A DNA stretch of 50,980 bases from Candidatus Helarchaeota ASGARD archaeon Hel_GB_B (GTDB lineage: Archaea > Asgardarchaeota > Lokiarchaeia > Helarchaeales > HEL-GB-B). Below are positions 1-10,004 of the stretch, piece after piece. The stretch covers positions 1 to 50,980 of the forward strand of contig SUPR01000012.1 in the NCBI GenBank assembly GCA_005191425.1, read 5' to 3'. The notes beneath the pieces are model-generated. The model did not search any database and had not been told where the DNA came from. It was given only the letters and a program-made list of their open reading frames with translations. The position numbers and the translations under genes were made by a program. How positions within the stretch are numbered: the stretch's first letter is position 1; each line of letters starts with the position of its first letter.

Positions 1-161
1 ATAATAATATTTATATTTATAATACATTTTTAAAATCATCTCATATTATGATTAAATAAAAATAATAGTTTGATATAAAAAAATCTTTTCTAATTTAGTC
101 GGAGAAAAAAAATTATATATTTATTTATATATTTTTGTCGGGCAAAGGTTTTTGTAAAATC

Positions 162-1148
162 TCATTGAGCATAAATATCATAATAAATTCCAGACCGTTT
201 ATCTTCCCAAGTAATAATTGCACCACCAGCGTTATCGCTAGTAAGTTGTGGGAAATCTTGGTCGTCTATTGCATTACATATTATAACTCCATTTTGTGTC
301 CACTGAACCACTCCGTTCAAGGATATTTTTTGTGTATAGATATTTTTGTTTGTAGCATTTCTAGAATTTGCCCAGATAATAATAAAATCATCATTACTTT
401 TTATTATTTCAGCGCTACTTTGTTCATTAGTAGCATTACAAATAACAGTACCATTTGATGTCAATAAAGAATTTCCATTTGCATCAATACGTTGTGCATA
501 AATATCGAAATCAACTCCGGATCTATAGTCAACCCAAACAATAACAGCGCCATTTTGTCCATCACTAACGATTTTCGGATAATATTGCCCGTTATCTTTA
601 GAACATATTAAAATTCCTTTAGTAGCCCATTGAACCGCACCTGATGAATTAATTTTTTGTGCATATATATGGGAAAAGGTGCCTCGATCATCATACCATG
701 TTATTATTGCACCTCCTGCTCCATCACTGCATATTTGGGGTTGATGCTGGTCTTCACTACTAGAACATATACATATCCCACCAGAACCCTATAATATATT
801 TCCAGCGGAGTCTACTTTTTGAACAAATATATTATAATCGATGCCATTTCTCTGCTCTTCCCAAACAATAATTGCACCATCGCTACCATCACTTATAATC
901 TGTGGATTGTTCTGTGTCCCATTTTCAGTTGAAACAAGTGTACCATTATTAGTCTATAATGTTTCAAGATATTTATGAATATTTAATGTAATTTCTTTTG
1001 AATAGTATAATGTTGTATTTTTTGGAAATAATGTAATTAATTCAGATAATGTTATTATTAACAAAAAGATACTATAAATGATGAAAATTTTATATTTTAC
1101 TTTTTTTAATTTAGCTCATTTAATTTAAAATTTATTATATTTTGTCAT
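162..1148 (-). pseudogene. decayed surface protein with beta-propeller-like repeats
   Basis: One continuous minus-strand frame runs from an ATG at 1148 to a TGA at 162 and is broken by TAA (1125), TGA (1116), TAG (954) and TAG (789). After the first two stops there is a basic stretch and a hydrophobic segment (KIFIIYSIFLLIITL), like a signal anchor. The rest is about five repeats of roughly 50 residues, each with a pattern like SDGxxGAIIVWxDxRxGxDYDIYAQ followed by GxxxWxxNGxxIC. Both TAG codons sit where the other repeats have the tryptophan of that second pattern, so they look like TGG changed by one G-to-A step. Such repeats occur in secreted beta-propeller-type proteins; the function is unknown. 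Another short open stretch follows the TGA at 162, so the original C-terminus is uncertain. Confidence 0.6.
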
Positions 1149-1589
1149 TAGAATTTGTACCCCCATTTTTTTATGAATTTTTGAAAATATATTAGTAAAA
1201 ATTAGCCAGTTTTATTCTAATCATTACATAAATCTTTTTAAAATCTATTTTAAAAGTATAATTAAACTGTAAATCTCGATTGGTCAATTTATTTATCAAA
1301 TCATTGATTAATAATTTTAATATGAATTAACATAATCGAAATAAAAGAGTTGAAATTTAGTAATTATTTTAAAATTTACTTATTATTATTGAAGTTTTTC
1401 AAGTATTAAAAGTTCTTTATTAAAAAATTTTAATAACGAATAAATTATAAATGAAATTTACAAAATTTTGCTAATCATTTAAATTTCTGAATTAAATTTC
1501 TTGATTGTATTTATAACATTCTAAACAAACTATAAATATTTTAAATTAATTCAATTATTTAAATTTAAAAAATTTAAGAAGGTTATTAA
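1149..1589. other. intergenic region, 441 bp
   Basis: Very AT-rich spacer between the decayed surface protein gene (pointing left) and the acyl-CoA dehydrogenase gene (pointing right). I see no open frame with a ribosome binding site and no clear hairpin. It presumably carries the acyl-CoA dehydrogenase promoter, but so many TATA-like stretches are present that none can be singled out. Confidence 0.5.
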
Positions 1590-2750
1590 ATGGATTTTTC
1601 ATTTTCTGAAGAGCAAAAAATGTTGAGAAAAATAGTCCGTGAATTTGCGGAAAAGAAATTGGCACCGCGAGTAAGAGAATTTGAAGAAAAAGGCATCGAT
1701 TATGACCTTGTAAGAGAATTATATAAATTAGGTGTAATGGGTTTACCCTTACCTGAAAAATATGGTGGTGCTGATGGTAGCTTTTTAGATGCATTGATAG
1801 TAATGGAAGAACTTGCAAGAATTGACCCTGCTTTTACGATGGCAGCAAATGATTCATGGGCAGGGGCTGTAGTAATCCATGCTTTTGGAAAAGTTTCGCA
1901 AAAGAAAAAATTCATTATTCCAAATTTAAAAGGTGAAAAATTCAGTTCATTTGCTACTACCGAAGCTGGAGCTGGAAGTGATATTTTCTCAATGAAAACT
2001 ACAATAGTTCCCGATGGTGATGGTTTTATTGTAAATGGTTCTAAAGCATGGATTACTAATGCAAATGTGGCAGATTATTATATAATTTGGGGTTATACTG
2101 ATAAAAAAAAGAGGGCAAGAGGAATTACCACAGCAATTCTGGAAAAAGGAATGGATGGGTTCACATTTGGTAAAAAAGAGGAACTATGTGGATTTAGAGC
2201 TAGTTATACAGGTTCCTTATTTTTTGATAATGTTAGAATACCTAAAGAAAATATTATTGGAAAATTAGGTGATGGACTTTTACATTTAATGACTTTATTA
2301 GACTCAGGAAGAGTTGCAATGGCATCTATAGCTAATGGTATTTCTCAAGCCGCTTTTGAAACTGTGCTAAATTATGTAAAAGAACGAAAACAATTTAATA
2401 GACCACTCGCCGATTTTCAATGGATAAGAATGACATTGGCAGATATGTGGACAGAGTTACAAGCAAGTAAATTGCTTTGTTATAAATGCGCAGCACTTGC
2501 AGATATAAATCCAATGGACGAAGAATTAATTAAACTTGCATCATCAGCCAAATATTATTCCAGCGAAACTGCTATGAAAATAACTACAAATGCACTACAG
2601 ATGTGTGGTAGCATTGGTTATTCAAAAGAAATGCTCCTTGAAAAATATTTCCGAGACGCAAAATTTATGGCAATCGGCGAAGGAACAACCCAAATTCAAA
2701 AGATGATACTTGCATCAAGACTAGTTGATTCTAATAAAGTTATTTTATAA
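1590..2750 (+). CDS. acyl-CoA dehydrogenase
   Basis: A 386-aa flavoprotein of the acyl-CoA dehydrogenase family. It oxidises an acyl-CoA to the enoyl-CoA and passes electrons to electron-transfer flavoprotein. The length is typical. Visible landmarks are the flavin-site motif ATTEAGAGSD (122-131), WITNA (154-158), the QFNRPLADFQ segment in the C-terminal helical domain, and GEGTTQIQ near the end, where Glu364 matches the catalytic base of medium- and short-chain enzymes. AAGG lies about 8 bases upstream of the ATG. It stands alone on this strand, but etfB-etfA lie 7 kb downstream and are the natural electron acceptor. The substrate chain length cannot be read from the sequence. Confidence 0.93.
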   Translation: MDFSFSEEQKMLRKIVREFAEKKLAPRVREFEEKGIDYDLVRELYKLGVMGLPLPEKYGGADGSFLDALIVMEELARIDPAFTMAANDSWAGAVVIHAFGKVSQKKKFIIPNLKGEKFSSFATTEAGAGSDIFSMKTTIVPDGDGFIVNGSKAWITNANVADYYIIWGYTDKKKRARGITTAILEKGMDGFTFGKKEELCGFRASYTGSLFFDNVRIPKENIIGKLGDGLLHLMTLLDSGRVAMASIANGISQAAFETVLNYVKERKQFNRPLADFQWIRMTLADMWTELQASKLLCYKCAALADINPMDEELIKLASSAKYYSSETAMKITTNALQMCGSIGYSKEMLLEKYFRDAKFMAIGEGTTQIQKMILASRLVDSNKVIL

Positions 2751-2969
2751 TTTTTTTATATTAATTATGAACATTTTTTAATTTGTAGACGATTAAACCT
2801 CTTTTATAAACAGAAAATAATAGTTTTTTCAATTTAAAATAGTTTAATTATTAAGAATTTGAATGATTTTATTCTTATAGTTTATTATTGCCCAAAACAA
2901 TATTCAATTTTTAAATTAATTGACAAATCCTTAACCTTTTAAATTTATTTTTAAAAAATCTATTTTTAG

Positions 2970-3866
2970 TTATTTAAATTTGGCCATAGGATTTTTATCC
3001 ATACAAGGTACTCCGAATTGACAAAAAGCACAACCAACCGCTGGTCTGTGTTTTTCCCATTTACCATCAATTTTACGGAGTGTGGGTTTTAGAAATCCGC
3101 GGAGACGTTTATTCATGATTCGAGCAACTTTTTGTTCCTATATAAAACATGCAATTTTTTCATGCCCTTTCTCAGAAATTGCATTAGCAGGACACCGTTC
3201 AATACATTTCTTGCAAGTCCCTTTAGCATAAAACAGACAGTTTGCATATGGGTCATCACTTTTTCTAGGAGTTATTTCCAATGTTGCATTTGTAATAAAA
3301 GACCCAAATCTAACATTACAACCAAGTTCTGTTATTAGTCCTTCGTGTAAACCAAAAGTGCCAAGCCCTGCTGCAAAAGCAATATGCCGCTCAGACCAAT
3401 TTGAATATAATTTCCCTCTAATCACATGATTATATGGTGTGCTAAGAATAGGGACAATAGCTTCAAATCCTAAATCAATAAAATATTTGACTGATTTTTC
3501 TAATACATCTGCAATAAATTCATTGGCATAATTTCTACCGACACTATATATTTCTGCCGGTAATTTGGTCTGAGAGATACTTGCATCCCGAATTTTTTTC
3601 ACATAGGGAAATACGATGGAGACCACTCTAAGATTATTGTCCTTTTCTAATAAATTTAATTTCTGACCATTCCATATTTCTATTGGTGTTAAATGTTTTT
3701 CACCAACTACTTCTTTATATTTTTGAAAAATTAGGTCATTTCCAGCAGCTACATCAATAATTGGAGTAAAGAAAATTGGGCCTCCACCAAACTCCGCGGG
3801 GAGCCTGTTGAGCTCACCATTTTCTATTATTTGCTTCAAGAATTTCATAAATTTATTGTTGTACAT
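2970..3866 (-). CDS. epoxyqueuosine reductase-like 4Fe-4S protein with in-frame UAG
   Basis: An iron-sulfur protein of the QueG-like group found in anaerobes. The N-terminal 242 residues contain a ferredoxin motif CKKCIERCPANAISEKGHEK. The frame then meets TAG at 3138-3140 (codon 243) and continues open for 55 more codons to TAA at 2970. The extension holds VGCAFCQFGVPC, which resembles the conserved Cys-rich C-terminus (GCGLCQTGVPCE type) of related proteins, so it looks like coding sequence. Counting the UAG as sense gives 298 aa. The UAG may be a nonsense mutation, a sequencing error or a recoded codon such as pyrrolysine; I cannot decide. The true substrate is unknown, and related proteins are often misnamed as epoxyqueuosine reductase. 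Confidence 0.72.
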
Positions 3867-4128
3867 TGTAAAATTATTTAAAAAGAAAATTAATAAATCT
3901 TTTTTATTCTATTTTTACTCAAGAAATTCATATAAAAACTAAATTATCGTTTGTGGAAGATTTATTTATTCAAAATAAAGGTAAAAATTCTAAAATCTTA
4001 AATTTTAAAATTATGAAATAGAAAATTACGATAAAATTGGAAGATATTTTTAATTAAAAAATATAAATAACTTTATTTTGGACGTTTGATATAAAAATAG
4101 AATTAATAATTAATAGAGCTAAAACAAT

Positions 4129-5004
4129 TTAAAATTTCTCAATTAATTCTTTCATTTTTACAGCATGAAAATTTAATCCTAGCTCAGCTGGAGGAATTCC
4201 TTGTGCTAATGCAATTAATTCAGTTAAATATAATACCGGAATTTTATAGTTAGTACCAAATTTTGAGTTAACTTTACGTTGATTCCCGTCTAATTGCATA
4301 TAACATGCTGGACAAATTACACAAATTAAATCAGCTTTTACCCTATCAATTTGTTCTAATTTATCTTTAAGTAAAATTAATTGAGAATCTTCATCAATTC
4401 CGCTTATTGCAGACCCACAGCAAGTATGTTTATTTAAGTACTCAACGCTTGTAGCACCTAGAGCTTCGACCACTCTATCTAGAGAAACAGGACGAATTGG
4501 GTCGTCAAAATCAACAATAGAGCTAGGTCTACCATAATGACATCCATAAAAAGTAGCGACTCTTAACCCGGTTAATGGTTTTACCACCGTTTCTTTTAAT
4601 TTTTCAGGTGTAATTATTTTATAAACATATTCCAGAAAATGAACGACATTTATACTACCCTTGAATTCCATATTAACTTTAGATAGAATTTTATTTACAA
4701 CATCTTTATGGTGAGGGTCATTTTTCATTTCTACATTAGCTGATTTTAATGTTTCATAACATCCATTACAGAATGTCAGTATGTCTAGGCCTTTATCTTC
4801 AGCTAAACATAAGTTATGAGCTGCAGCAGCAGTCCACGCCTCTCTACTTATTTGAAGGGTACCTGTAGGGTTAGGGCAGCAACCAAACTCAGGAATATCC
4901 TTAAACTTAATTCTTAAGTTTTCCAATACCATTCGCCCTGATTTCTCAAGGTGTGGGTATCTATTTGCAATTACACAACCAACAAATAATGCATATTCAC
5001 TCAT
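4129..5004 (-). CDS. hdrB: heterodisulfide reductase subunit B
   Basis: A 291-aa HdrB homologue with two CCG domains, which in methanogens bind the noncubane [4Fe-4S] clusters that reduce the CoM-S-S-CoB disulfide. Seen here: GCCPNP (41-46), FCNGC (78-82), GCHYGRP, HTCCGSAISG and CVICPACYMQ. The ATG overlaps the stop of the upstream hdrC gene (AATGAGTG), so the two are translationally coupled. In non-methanogenic archaea the physiological disulfide is not established. The matching HdrA is probably one of the two encoded far downstream at 41916-50330, because no hdrA adjoins this pair. The cysteines expected for both clusters appear to be present. Confidence 0.93.
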   Translation of the reverse strand: MSEYALFVGCVIANRYPHLEKSGRMVLENLRIKFKDIPEFGCCPNPTGTLQISREAWTAAAAHNLCLAEDKGLDILTFCNGCYETLKSANVEMKNDPHHKDVVNKILSKVNMEFKGSINVVHFLEYVYKIITPEKLKETVVKPLTGLRVATFYGCHYGRPSSIVDFDDPIRPVSLDRVVEALGATSVEYLNKHTCCGSAISGIDEDSQLILLKDKLEQIDRVKADLICVICPACYMQLDGNQRKVNSKFGTNYKIPVLYLTELIALAQGIPPAELGLNFHAVKMKELIEKF

Positions 5005-5510
5005 TCATTGCCACCTTCTTCAGGAAGTTTCTCAATTAATTTTGGAAATCCTACTTCTTTCAAAATCGTTTGAATAACCTCCACGTTCGGAGTCATTAAA
5101 TTTTCTTTTAAACCCATTTTTGTGCGTCGTCTTGCAATTGCGGGATTATTCGGGAGATTTAAACCGGTATTAAAGACCCGCACACCTTCTTCACGGATAT
5201 TTTCTGGAATATTTCCAATAGCGACCGCCATGTGTCTCAAATCAAATAACATTTCTGAGACCAAAACGCCTTGCGGACAAACCTCAAGACATAAATGACA
5301 AGTTGTACACAACCAAATATTCTTATCGTTCAATAATTTATCTTTAAATCCAAGTAATATATCTTCAACTAATCTCCTTGGATTATAATTACTATTTACT
5401 CTAAAAGCAGGGCAAATTCCAGCACATGTCCCGCATTGATAACAATAATTAATAGTCTTTCCGATTTCTGTTTGTGACATCTCTTTTCTAAATGCAGAGC
5501 TTATCATCAT
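5001..5510 (-). CDS. hdrC: heterodisulfide reductase subunit C
   Basis: A 169-aa HdrC carrying two [4Fe-4S] ferredoxin-type motifs, CYQCGTCAGICP (Cys23, 26, 29, 33) and CTTCHLCLEVCP (about 68-79). It relays electrons from HdrA to HdrB. A GTGATC Shine-Dalgarno sequence lies about 5 bases before the first ATG at 5510, which supports that start over the in-frame ATG next to it or the one at codon 11. The stop overlaps the hdrB start. Nothing else is in this two-gene unit. The length is close to that of methanogen HdrC. Confidence 0.93.
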   Translation of the reverse strand: MMISSAFRKEMSQTEIGKTINYCYQCGTCAGICPAFRVNSNYNPRRLVEDILLGFKDKLLNDKNIWLCTTCHLCLEVCPQGVLVSEMLFDLRHMAVAIGNIPENIREEGVRVFNTGLNLPNNPAIARRRTKMGLKENLMTPNVEVIQTILKEVGFPKLIEKLPEEGGNE

Positions 5511-5965
5511 TTTTGATCACACTAAATTTTTGGATCATCTTTTTCTAATCCTCTTAATTTAAATCTATAAACTTTTCGTTAATAATATTGTATTACTTTT
5601 TTAATCTTTAAATTATAATTTTTGGATTTGTATAGAATAAATTTAGAGAATTTTTATATAAAATGAATTAAATTCGAATAGTTCATTATAAATTAAAATT
5701 CAAATAAATAAAAATATTTTTATTTAAATGAATGAACTTATGTAAAATTAAAAAACAGAATGATTTTATGATTATTTTACTATTTTAAAAGTAACTTTTA
5801 TAATTGACTTAACTATTTTTGAAATTAGAACATTTATTAAGGCTAAATATCATTAATAATAAGATTTAATTTTGATATTAATGTCAAATTTGTGGAATGA
5901 ACTTGGAACTTTTTTTAAAAAGGTAATTTAATTAAGACAAAATTAGTCAAATTTATTTTAAAAAT
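5511..5965. other. intergenic region, 455 bp
   Basis: AT-rich spacer between hdrC (leaving to the left) and the end of the three-gene ATPase operon. It must hold the hdrC promoter on its left side and the operon's 3' end on its right. I see no open frame with a ribosome binding site and no convincing RNA structure. Confidence 0.5.
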
Positions 5966-7435
5966 TTAAATTTGGATAAGTTTCCAGAGCGAAAACAAAT
6001 CACTAATTTGTTTAAATGTTTTACCTTTAATAAAATCAATTGGGTTCATTGAAATACCTTTTAATAATCGAATATTTTGTAATGCTTTAATAAGGCTAAT
6101 TTCACCGTTTGCATATTGGCAAAGATGCTTCAATGTACTCTGTAGAATTATATCAGATTCTTGGTGATAAGGACCGATCTTTATGTTAATAATCTTAGAG
6201 TAATTGGGTTGGCTACCATCGATAATTAAATTTAGAATACCAAGATCAGTAATTTGAAGAGAGATAATTTTGTGGAAATCTCTGATAACCGGTAATTTTT
6301 TAGGATTGTTTTGTAAATTAATAATAAAAAGGGTTTTAATAAGTTCTGCAAATCCTTCCATTGTCAATCTTTTAATTGAAAGAGTACCTGGGAAATCTTT
6401 TTTCTCATATAAACGGATTAGTACAGCTACAAGTGGTGCGATGATTTTGACAAATTCATGTAATTTAAAGATTTTTATTTGGTTAGAAGTAGCAATTTCA
6501 AACATTTCTAATTTTCCAAGTATTAAATTAACCACGACATCAACAGAATTAAATGAAATTAAAGGATCATTATTATTAATACCATTAGTGACATCAATCG
6601 CTTCTTCTAAAAATAGAATTGTAAAGGCGGTTCGATTTTTAATTTGTATACCAAATTTCTTGCTGTCCATAATTTTCAAGAAAAATTGTATTTCGGTGCG
6701 TTCTCGTAATATATGAATGGATTTTCTGAAATAGAAAAGAAAATCATTTATTCCCATTTTTATATCAGTTATAGAAGTATTAGTATGGTCATTAATAAGG
6801 TCTCGAATTAGATTTTCCATAAGGTACATTTTAACATATCTAAAAATCAGTTCAACAAAATTAGAGAAGACTTTTTGGACAATTAATTCTTCTTTTTTTA
6901 TCTTTAGTTCTTTATTTTTCAATTCGTTGGTTAATTTTGTATTTACTTCATTAAATATGGAATCTAAATTTTTAACATAATTGATACTTTTGTTGGTTTT
7001 TAATTGTTGATATGATGATTGATAGTTTCTAAATATTTTATTTTTTTCATCTGGTAAATTTCGGCTATAAAATGAGAAGTTTTCGATACCTGCTTCTTGT
7101 TCAATCAATTTTACTAATAGGGGCTGATTAAAAATTATGCTAGAAAATAATGAATCGCTTGCATTAATAAGTTCTATTGGTAAATCCTCTTCACCAAGAA
7201 TTTTCTCCTTTTTAATTAATACAATACTTAGGACTTCTCCGTATACAGCAAAAAGAATTTTAATATCATTCATTAAAATTTTATATATTCCTTGTTCATA
7301 TCTATCAAATTTGTTTACTATGTTTAAAATTGTTTTATTTATTAAATCCAGTGTATCTTCATCAAATTTTTCCAGTTCCTTACGGAAAACAAATTTTTTA
7401 CCATAATTGATAAAAATATAAACCCCTAATATCAT
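5966..7435 (-). CDS. hypothetical protein with longin-like N-terminus
   Basis: A 489-aa protein I do not recognise as a whole. Residues 1 to about 105 (MILGVYIFINYGKKFVFRKE, then a helix, then GIYKILMNDIKILFAVYGEV) have the strand and helix spacing of longin/roadblock-like domains, which are abundant in Asgard archaea and usually partner small GTPases. The rest is predicted mostly helical and charged, without Cys clusters or membrane segments. It is the last gene of a three-gene operon, starting 21 bases after the ATPase stop. No GTPase gene is visible in the window. The fold call is by eye and needs structure prediction. Confidence 0.6.
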   Translation of the reverse strand: MILGVYIFINYGKKFVFRKELEKFDEDTLDLINKTILNIVNKFDRYEQGIYKILMNDIKILFAVYGEVLSIVLIKKEKILGEEDLPIELINASDSLFSSIIFNQPLLVKLIEQEAGIENFSFYSRNLPDEKNKIFRNYQSSYQQLKTNKSINYVKNLDSIFNEVNTKLTNELKNKELKIKKEELIVQKVFSNFVELIFRYVKMYLMENLIRDLINDHTNTSITDIKMGINDFLFYFRKSIHILRERTEIQFFLKIMDSKKFGIQIKNRTAFTILFLEEAIDVTNGINNNDPLISFNSVDVVVNLILGKLEMFEIATSNQIKIFKLHEFVKIIAPLVAVLIRLYEKKDFPGTLSIKRLTMEGFAELIKTLFIINLQNNPKKLPVIRDFHKIISLQITDLGILNLIIDGSQPNYSKIINIKIGPYHQESDIILQSTLKHLCQYANGEISLIKALQNIRLLKGISMNPIDFIKGKTFKQISDLFSLWKLIQI

Positions 7436-7456
7436 TGATTTACCAAATCCATTTAA

Positions 7457-9148
7457 TTATTTTAATCTAGCAATTTCTTCTTCAATTTTTTCAGGTAGTT
7501 CTTGTAAAATATTATTAATTAAGACTTGTTTTTTAATACCATATATCTTTTTTATATGAAATCTTTTTGCAATTTCCCTGATTTTAGTAGCAGTGAGCGA
7601 TTTTAGAACTTTTTCCAGTTCATTTCGCTTATCTTTCTGAGTAACTGGTATTTTATCAGATATTTTAATTGGATTTGGAACATAAATCTGTTTATCTGAG
7701 ACTATACCCTCCCATTTTTCAATATTTTTTGGTTTTTCATAAAATTGTATCCATTGTATCCCATTTTGATTGCAATAAGTTTCGATCCCATTTGCAAATC
7801 CAGGAGCAATCAATAACGCATTAATTACTGCATTCTTTTTCCGCTTTTTTTCATAATTTTTAAGATATAAAAGTTGGACTAAATAATCTTCGACATAATC
7901 TTTATCTACCTCGAGAATTGTAAATTGACCAACGGTTATTATCTCATTATCTTTAATTTTTTGCTTAAATCCGATTGCATCCCATTTGTAGTCTAAATAT
8001 TTTATATTTCTTTTAATGTTTTCAGATTTATAACCGCGAGCTTTAAGTTTTTCAATAAAGTTTTGAAAAGCTAATTTTTTATATTCATTTTCAATTTTTA
8101 AAAGATAAGTTGCATCTAAATTATAATTCTTGATATAATAAGAAGCTAATTTTGTAATTAATTCAGATGGAGTATAATTTTCGATTTCCTGGACTAGCAT
8201 AGCACATAGACCAGGAGTTGGTGGCATGATGTCAATTAAATATTTGAATGGAGCAAGTAAATATTTATAAATTTTATCTGCAACCTCAAAAAATTCATCA
8301 TCAGAAAATTCGTTTAGATATAAAATATATTCTCTAATAGTCCTCTCGACCTCAGGTACTATTAAAGGTATTTCATCAAATTTCTCTTTATCACATGTGA
8401 AAATTATGTAAATTTTTGGTGTCCCAGTCCCAATTGTTTTATCGGTTATAGCTCTTAAATAGGTACCTATAAAGGACTGCTTGGTCTTATCATCACTTAA
8501 AGTCATAAAACGCTCTAATTCGTCAAATAATAAAACTAAAAGATAATTATTTTTTCCAAGTAATTCGATAATTTCCTCTAATAAACTCAGAGCTTCGGAT
8601 TGGTGTAATTCACCATAATTTTCAGTAAATTCACCTTTTAATATCATTTTTCCTTTTAAAAATTCGTCGTGATCACCTATAAGTAAATTAATACCATCAA
8701 TTAATCGTTTATTTGCAATTGTTTTAATGCATTCCTTATTTTCCAGCAGAAATTCTCTTAACTTTTCAGCAATATTGTCTATAATTTCTTTATAAATCCT
8801 TGGAATTATAACAGCGGGCTTTTCACCCCCATATTTTGTCAACTCAATAAAAGCAATACAAGCATTTTTTACTCGACTTTGGACTAACTGAGCAGCTTGC
8901 CTTAATGTCATTGATTTACCGCTACCAAAAGTGCCAATGATCGGGCGGACAATTGAAAAATTTAGATAATAAATATTGTTGATATCTGTTTTGAACATTT
9001 CTGAAATTCTAATATTTTTTGAATTGGGTTCTATTACATGTTTTCCATCAATCATTCTATCAACAAGTATTTTTTCAAAGTTGGGAATAGGCTCGCCTCT
9101 TTTTAAAAGGTGTAAATCCCGTATTTTTTCTGTAAAAAAGTTTTTCAT
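7457..9148 (-). CDS. P-loop ATPase with C-terminal SAP-like segment
   Basis: A 563-aa ATPase. Walker A is GTFGSGKS (72-79) and Walker B is LLVLLFDE (203-210), followed by a sensor-like strand IIFTCDKEKF. The general look (GSGKS followed by LRQAAQ, a long helical insert, then FDELERF) recalls the ATPases of BREX-type and other conflict systems (DUF2791-like), but I cannot assign it to a family. A segment near 440-460 (NALLIAPGFANGIETYCNQ) resembles the C-terminal core of some PD-(D/E)XK nucleases of the DUF91 kind, though no ExK motif is evident. Residues about 518-551 look like a SAP DNA-binding motif. GGAG lies about 9 bases before the ATG, overlapping the previous gene's end. Confidence 0.72.
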   Translation of the reverse strand: MKNFFTEKIRDLHLLKRGEPIPNFEKILVDRMIDGKHVIEPNSKNIRISEMFKTDINNIYYLNFSIVRPIIGTFGSGKSMTLRQAAQLVQSRVKNACIAFIELTKYGGEKPAVIIPRIYKEIIDNIAEKLREFLLENKECIKTIANKRLIDGINLLIGDHDEFLKGKMILKGEFTENYGELHQSEALSLLEEIIELLGKNNYLLVLLFDELERFMTLSDDKTKQSFIGTYLRAITDKTIGTGTPKIYIIFTCDKEKFDEIPLIVPEVERTIREYILYLNEFSDDEFFEVADKIYKYLLAPFKYLIDIMPPTPGLCAMLVQEIENYTPSELITKLASYYIKNYNLDATYLLKIENEYKKLAFQNFIEKLKARGYKSENIKRNIKYLDYKWDAIGFKQKIKDNEIITVGQFTILEVDKDYVEDYLVQLLYLKNYEKKRKKNAVINALLIAPGFANGIETYCNQNGIQWIQFYEKPKNIEKWEGIVSDKQIYVPNPIKISDKIPVTQKDKRNELEKVLKSLTATKIREIAKRFHIKKIYGIKKQVLINNILQELPEKIEEEIARLK

Positions 9149-9161
9149 TATATTTACTCCT

Positions 9162-9857
9162 TTATCTTTCCCTTAATAATAACCAAGATTTTGTTCTAGA
9201 ATGCTGAATACCAATCAATCTTGGATATTTCTCTTTTAATTTTAAAAAAAGTTCGTCAAAATGATTTGGTGGTATAATATAATCTCTAATTATTTTATCT
9301 CTAAATTTTTCAAACCAGACCAATCCTGTAGGGTCTTTTTCTGTAGACATATATTCAGTTTGTATGATTTCTTTAAATTCTTCTAATGAGATTTTCTTTA
9401 TAGTATATGTATATTTCCGATTTCTATTTAAGACGCCACACTTTACTAAAATATTTATATTATTCTTAAGTTCATCAAATGGGATGTTGACTTTAAATTC
9501 AACAAATTGCTTATTTATTTCCTCTATAGTAGGAATTTTTATTTTACTTAGTGCTTTTAATAATAATTCTCTAAAAGTATAATTAATATACCGTTTATTT
9601 AATATAGCCTTGGAAAGTATTCTATCATAATCTTGAAGTGCCTCTTTTCCTAATTTCGTAATCTTATAATTATTATCTAAAAATCCCAGTTTAATACATT
9701 TATTTATTAGATCTTTTCTTTTTCTTTTTCCCATTACCTTTTTCTCTTTTCTACCAGAGATAAAAGAAGATTCTTTCCCAATCGATTCCATTAGATCTAT
9801 TAATGATTCGGAATTTTCTGCTTTTTCTAATATTGTCCTAATTTTTTCATAGGTCAC
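9162..9857 (-). CDS. tandem winged-helix protein
   Basis: A 231-aa basic protein that begins the operon. It appears to consist of winged-helix modules: residues about 45-85 (KRKDLINKCIKLGFLDNNYKITKLG), about 90-155 (a helix-turn-helix ending in GVLNRNRKYTYTI), and a final domain of about 160-231 ending in a strand SWLLLRER. This pattern fits DNA binding, either as the operon's regulator or as the targeting subunit of the ATPase that follows 13 bases later. It faces etfB across a 147-bp divergent promoter region. I find no enzyme motif. The specific family is unknown to me. Confidence 0.65.
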   Translation of the reverse strand: MTYEKIRTILEKAENSESLIDLMESIGKESSFISGRKEKKVMGKRKRKDLINKCIKLGFLDNNYKITKLGKEALQDYDRILSKAILNKRYINYTFRELLLKALSKIKIPTIEEINKQFVEFKVNIPFDELKNNINILVKCGVLNRNRKYTYTIKKISLEEFKEIIQTEYMSTEKDPTGLVWFEKFRDKIIRDYIIPPNHFDELFLKLKEKYPRLIGIQHSRTKSWLLLRER

Positions 9858-10004
9858 TATTAAACACTTTTAGTTCTAATTAATTATAAATATTAGATAT
9901 TAAGTAATTAATTTAAACTTTTTAAATTTAAAATAAAAGAGTTTCATATTATAAATTAGAAGTTCAACAAAAATATAAATTAAATCAATATTAAGTGATA
10001 TATC

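Noticed and set aside
7857..7960. Active PD-(D/E)XK nuclease domain in the ATPase
   Set aside because: Only the late strand-helix pattern resembles the DUF91-type core. The acidic residue and ExK signature are not visible, so I mention it only as a resemblance.
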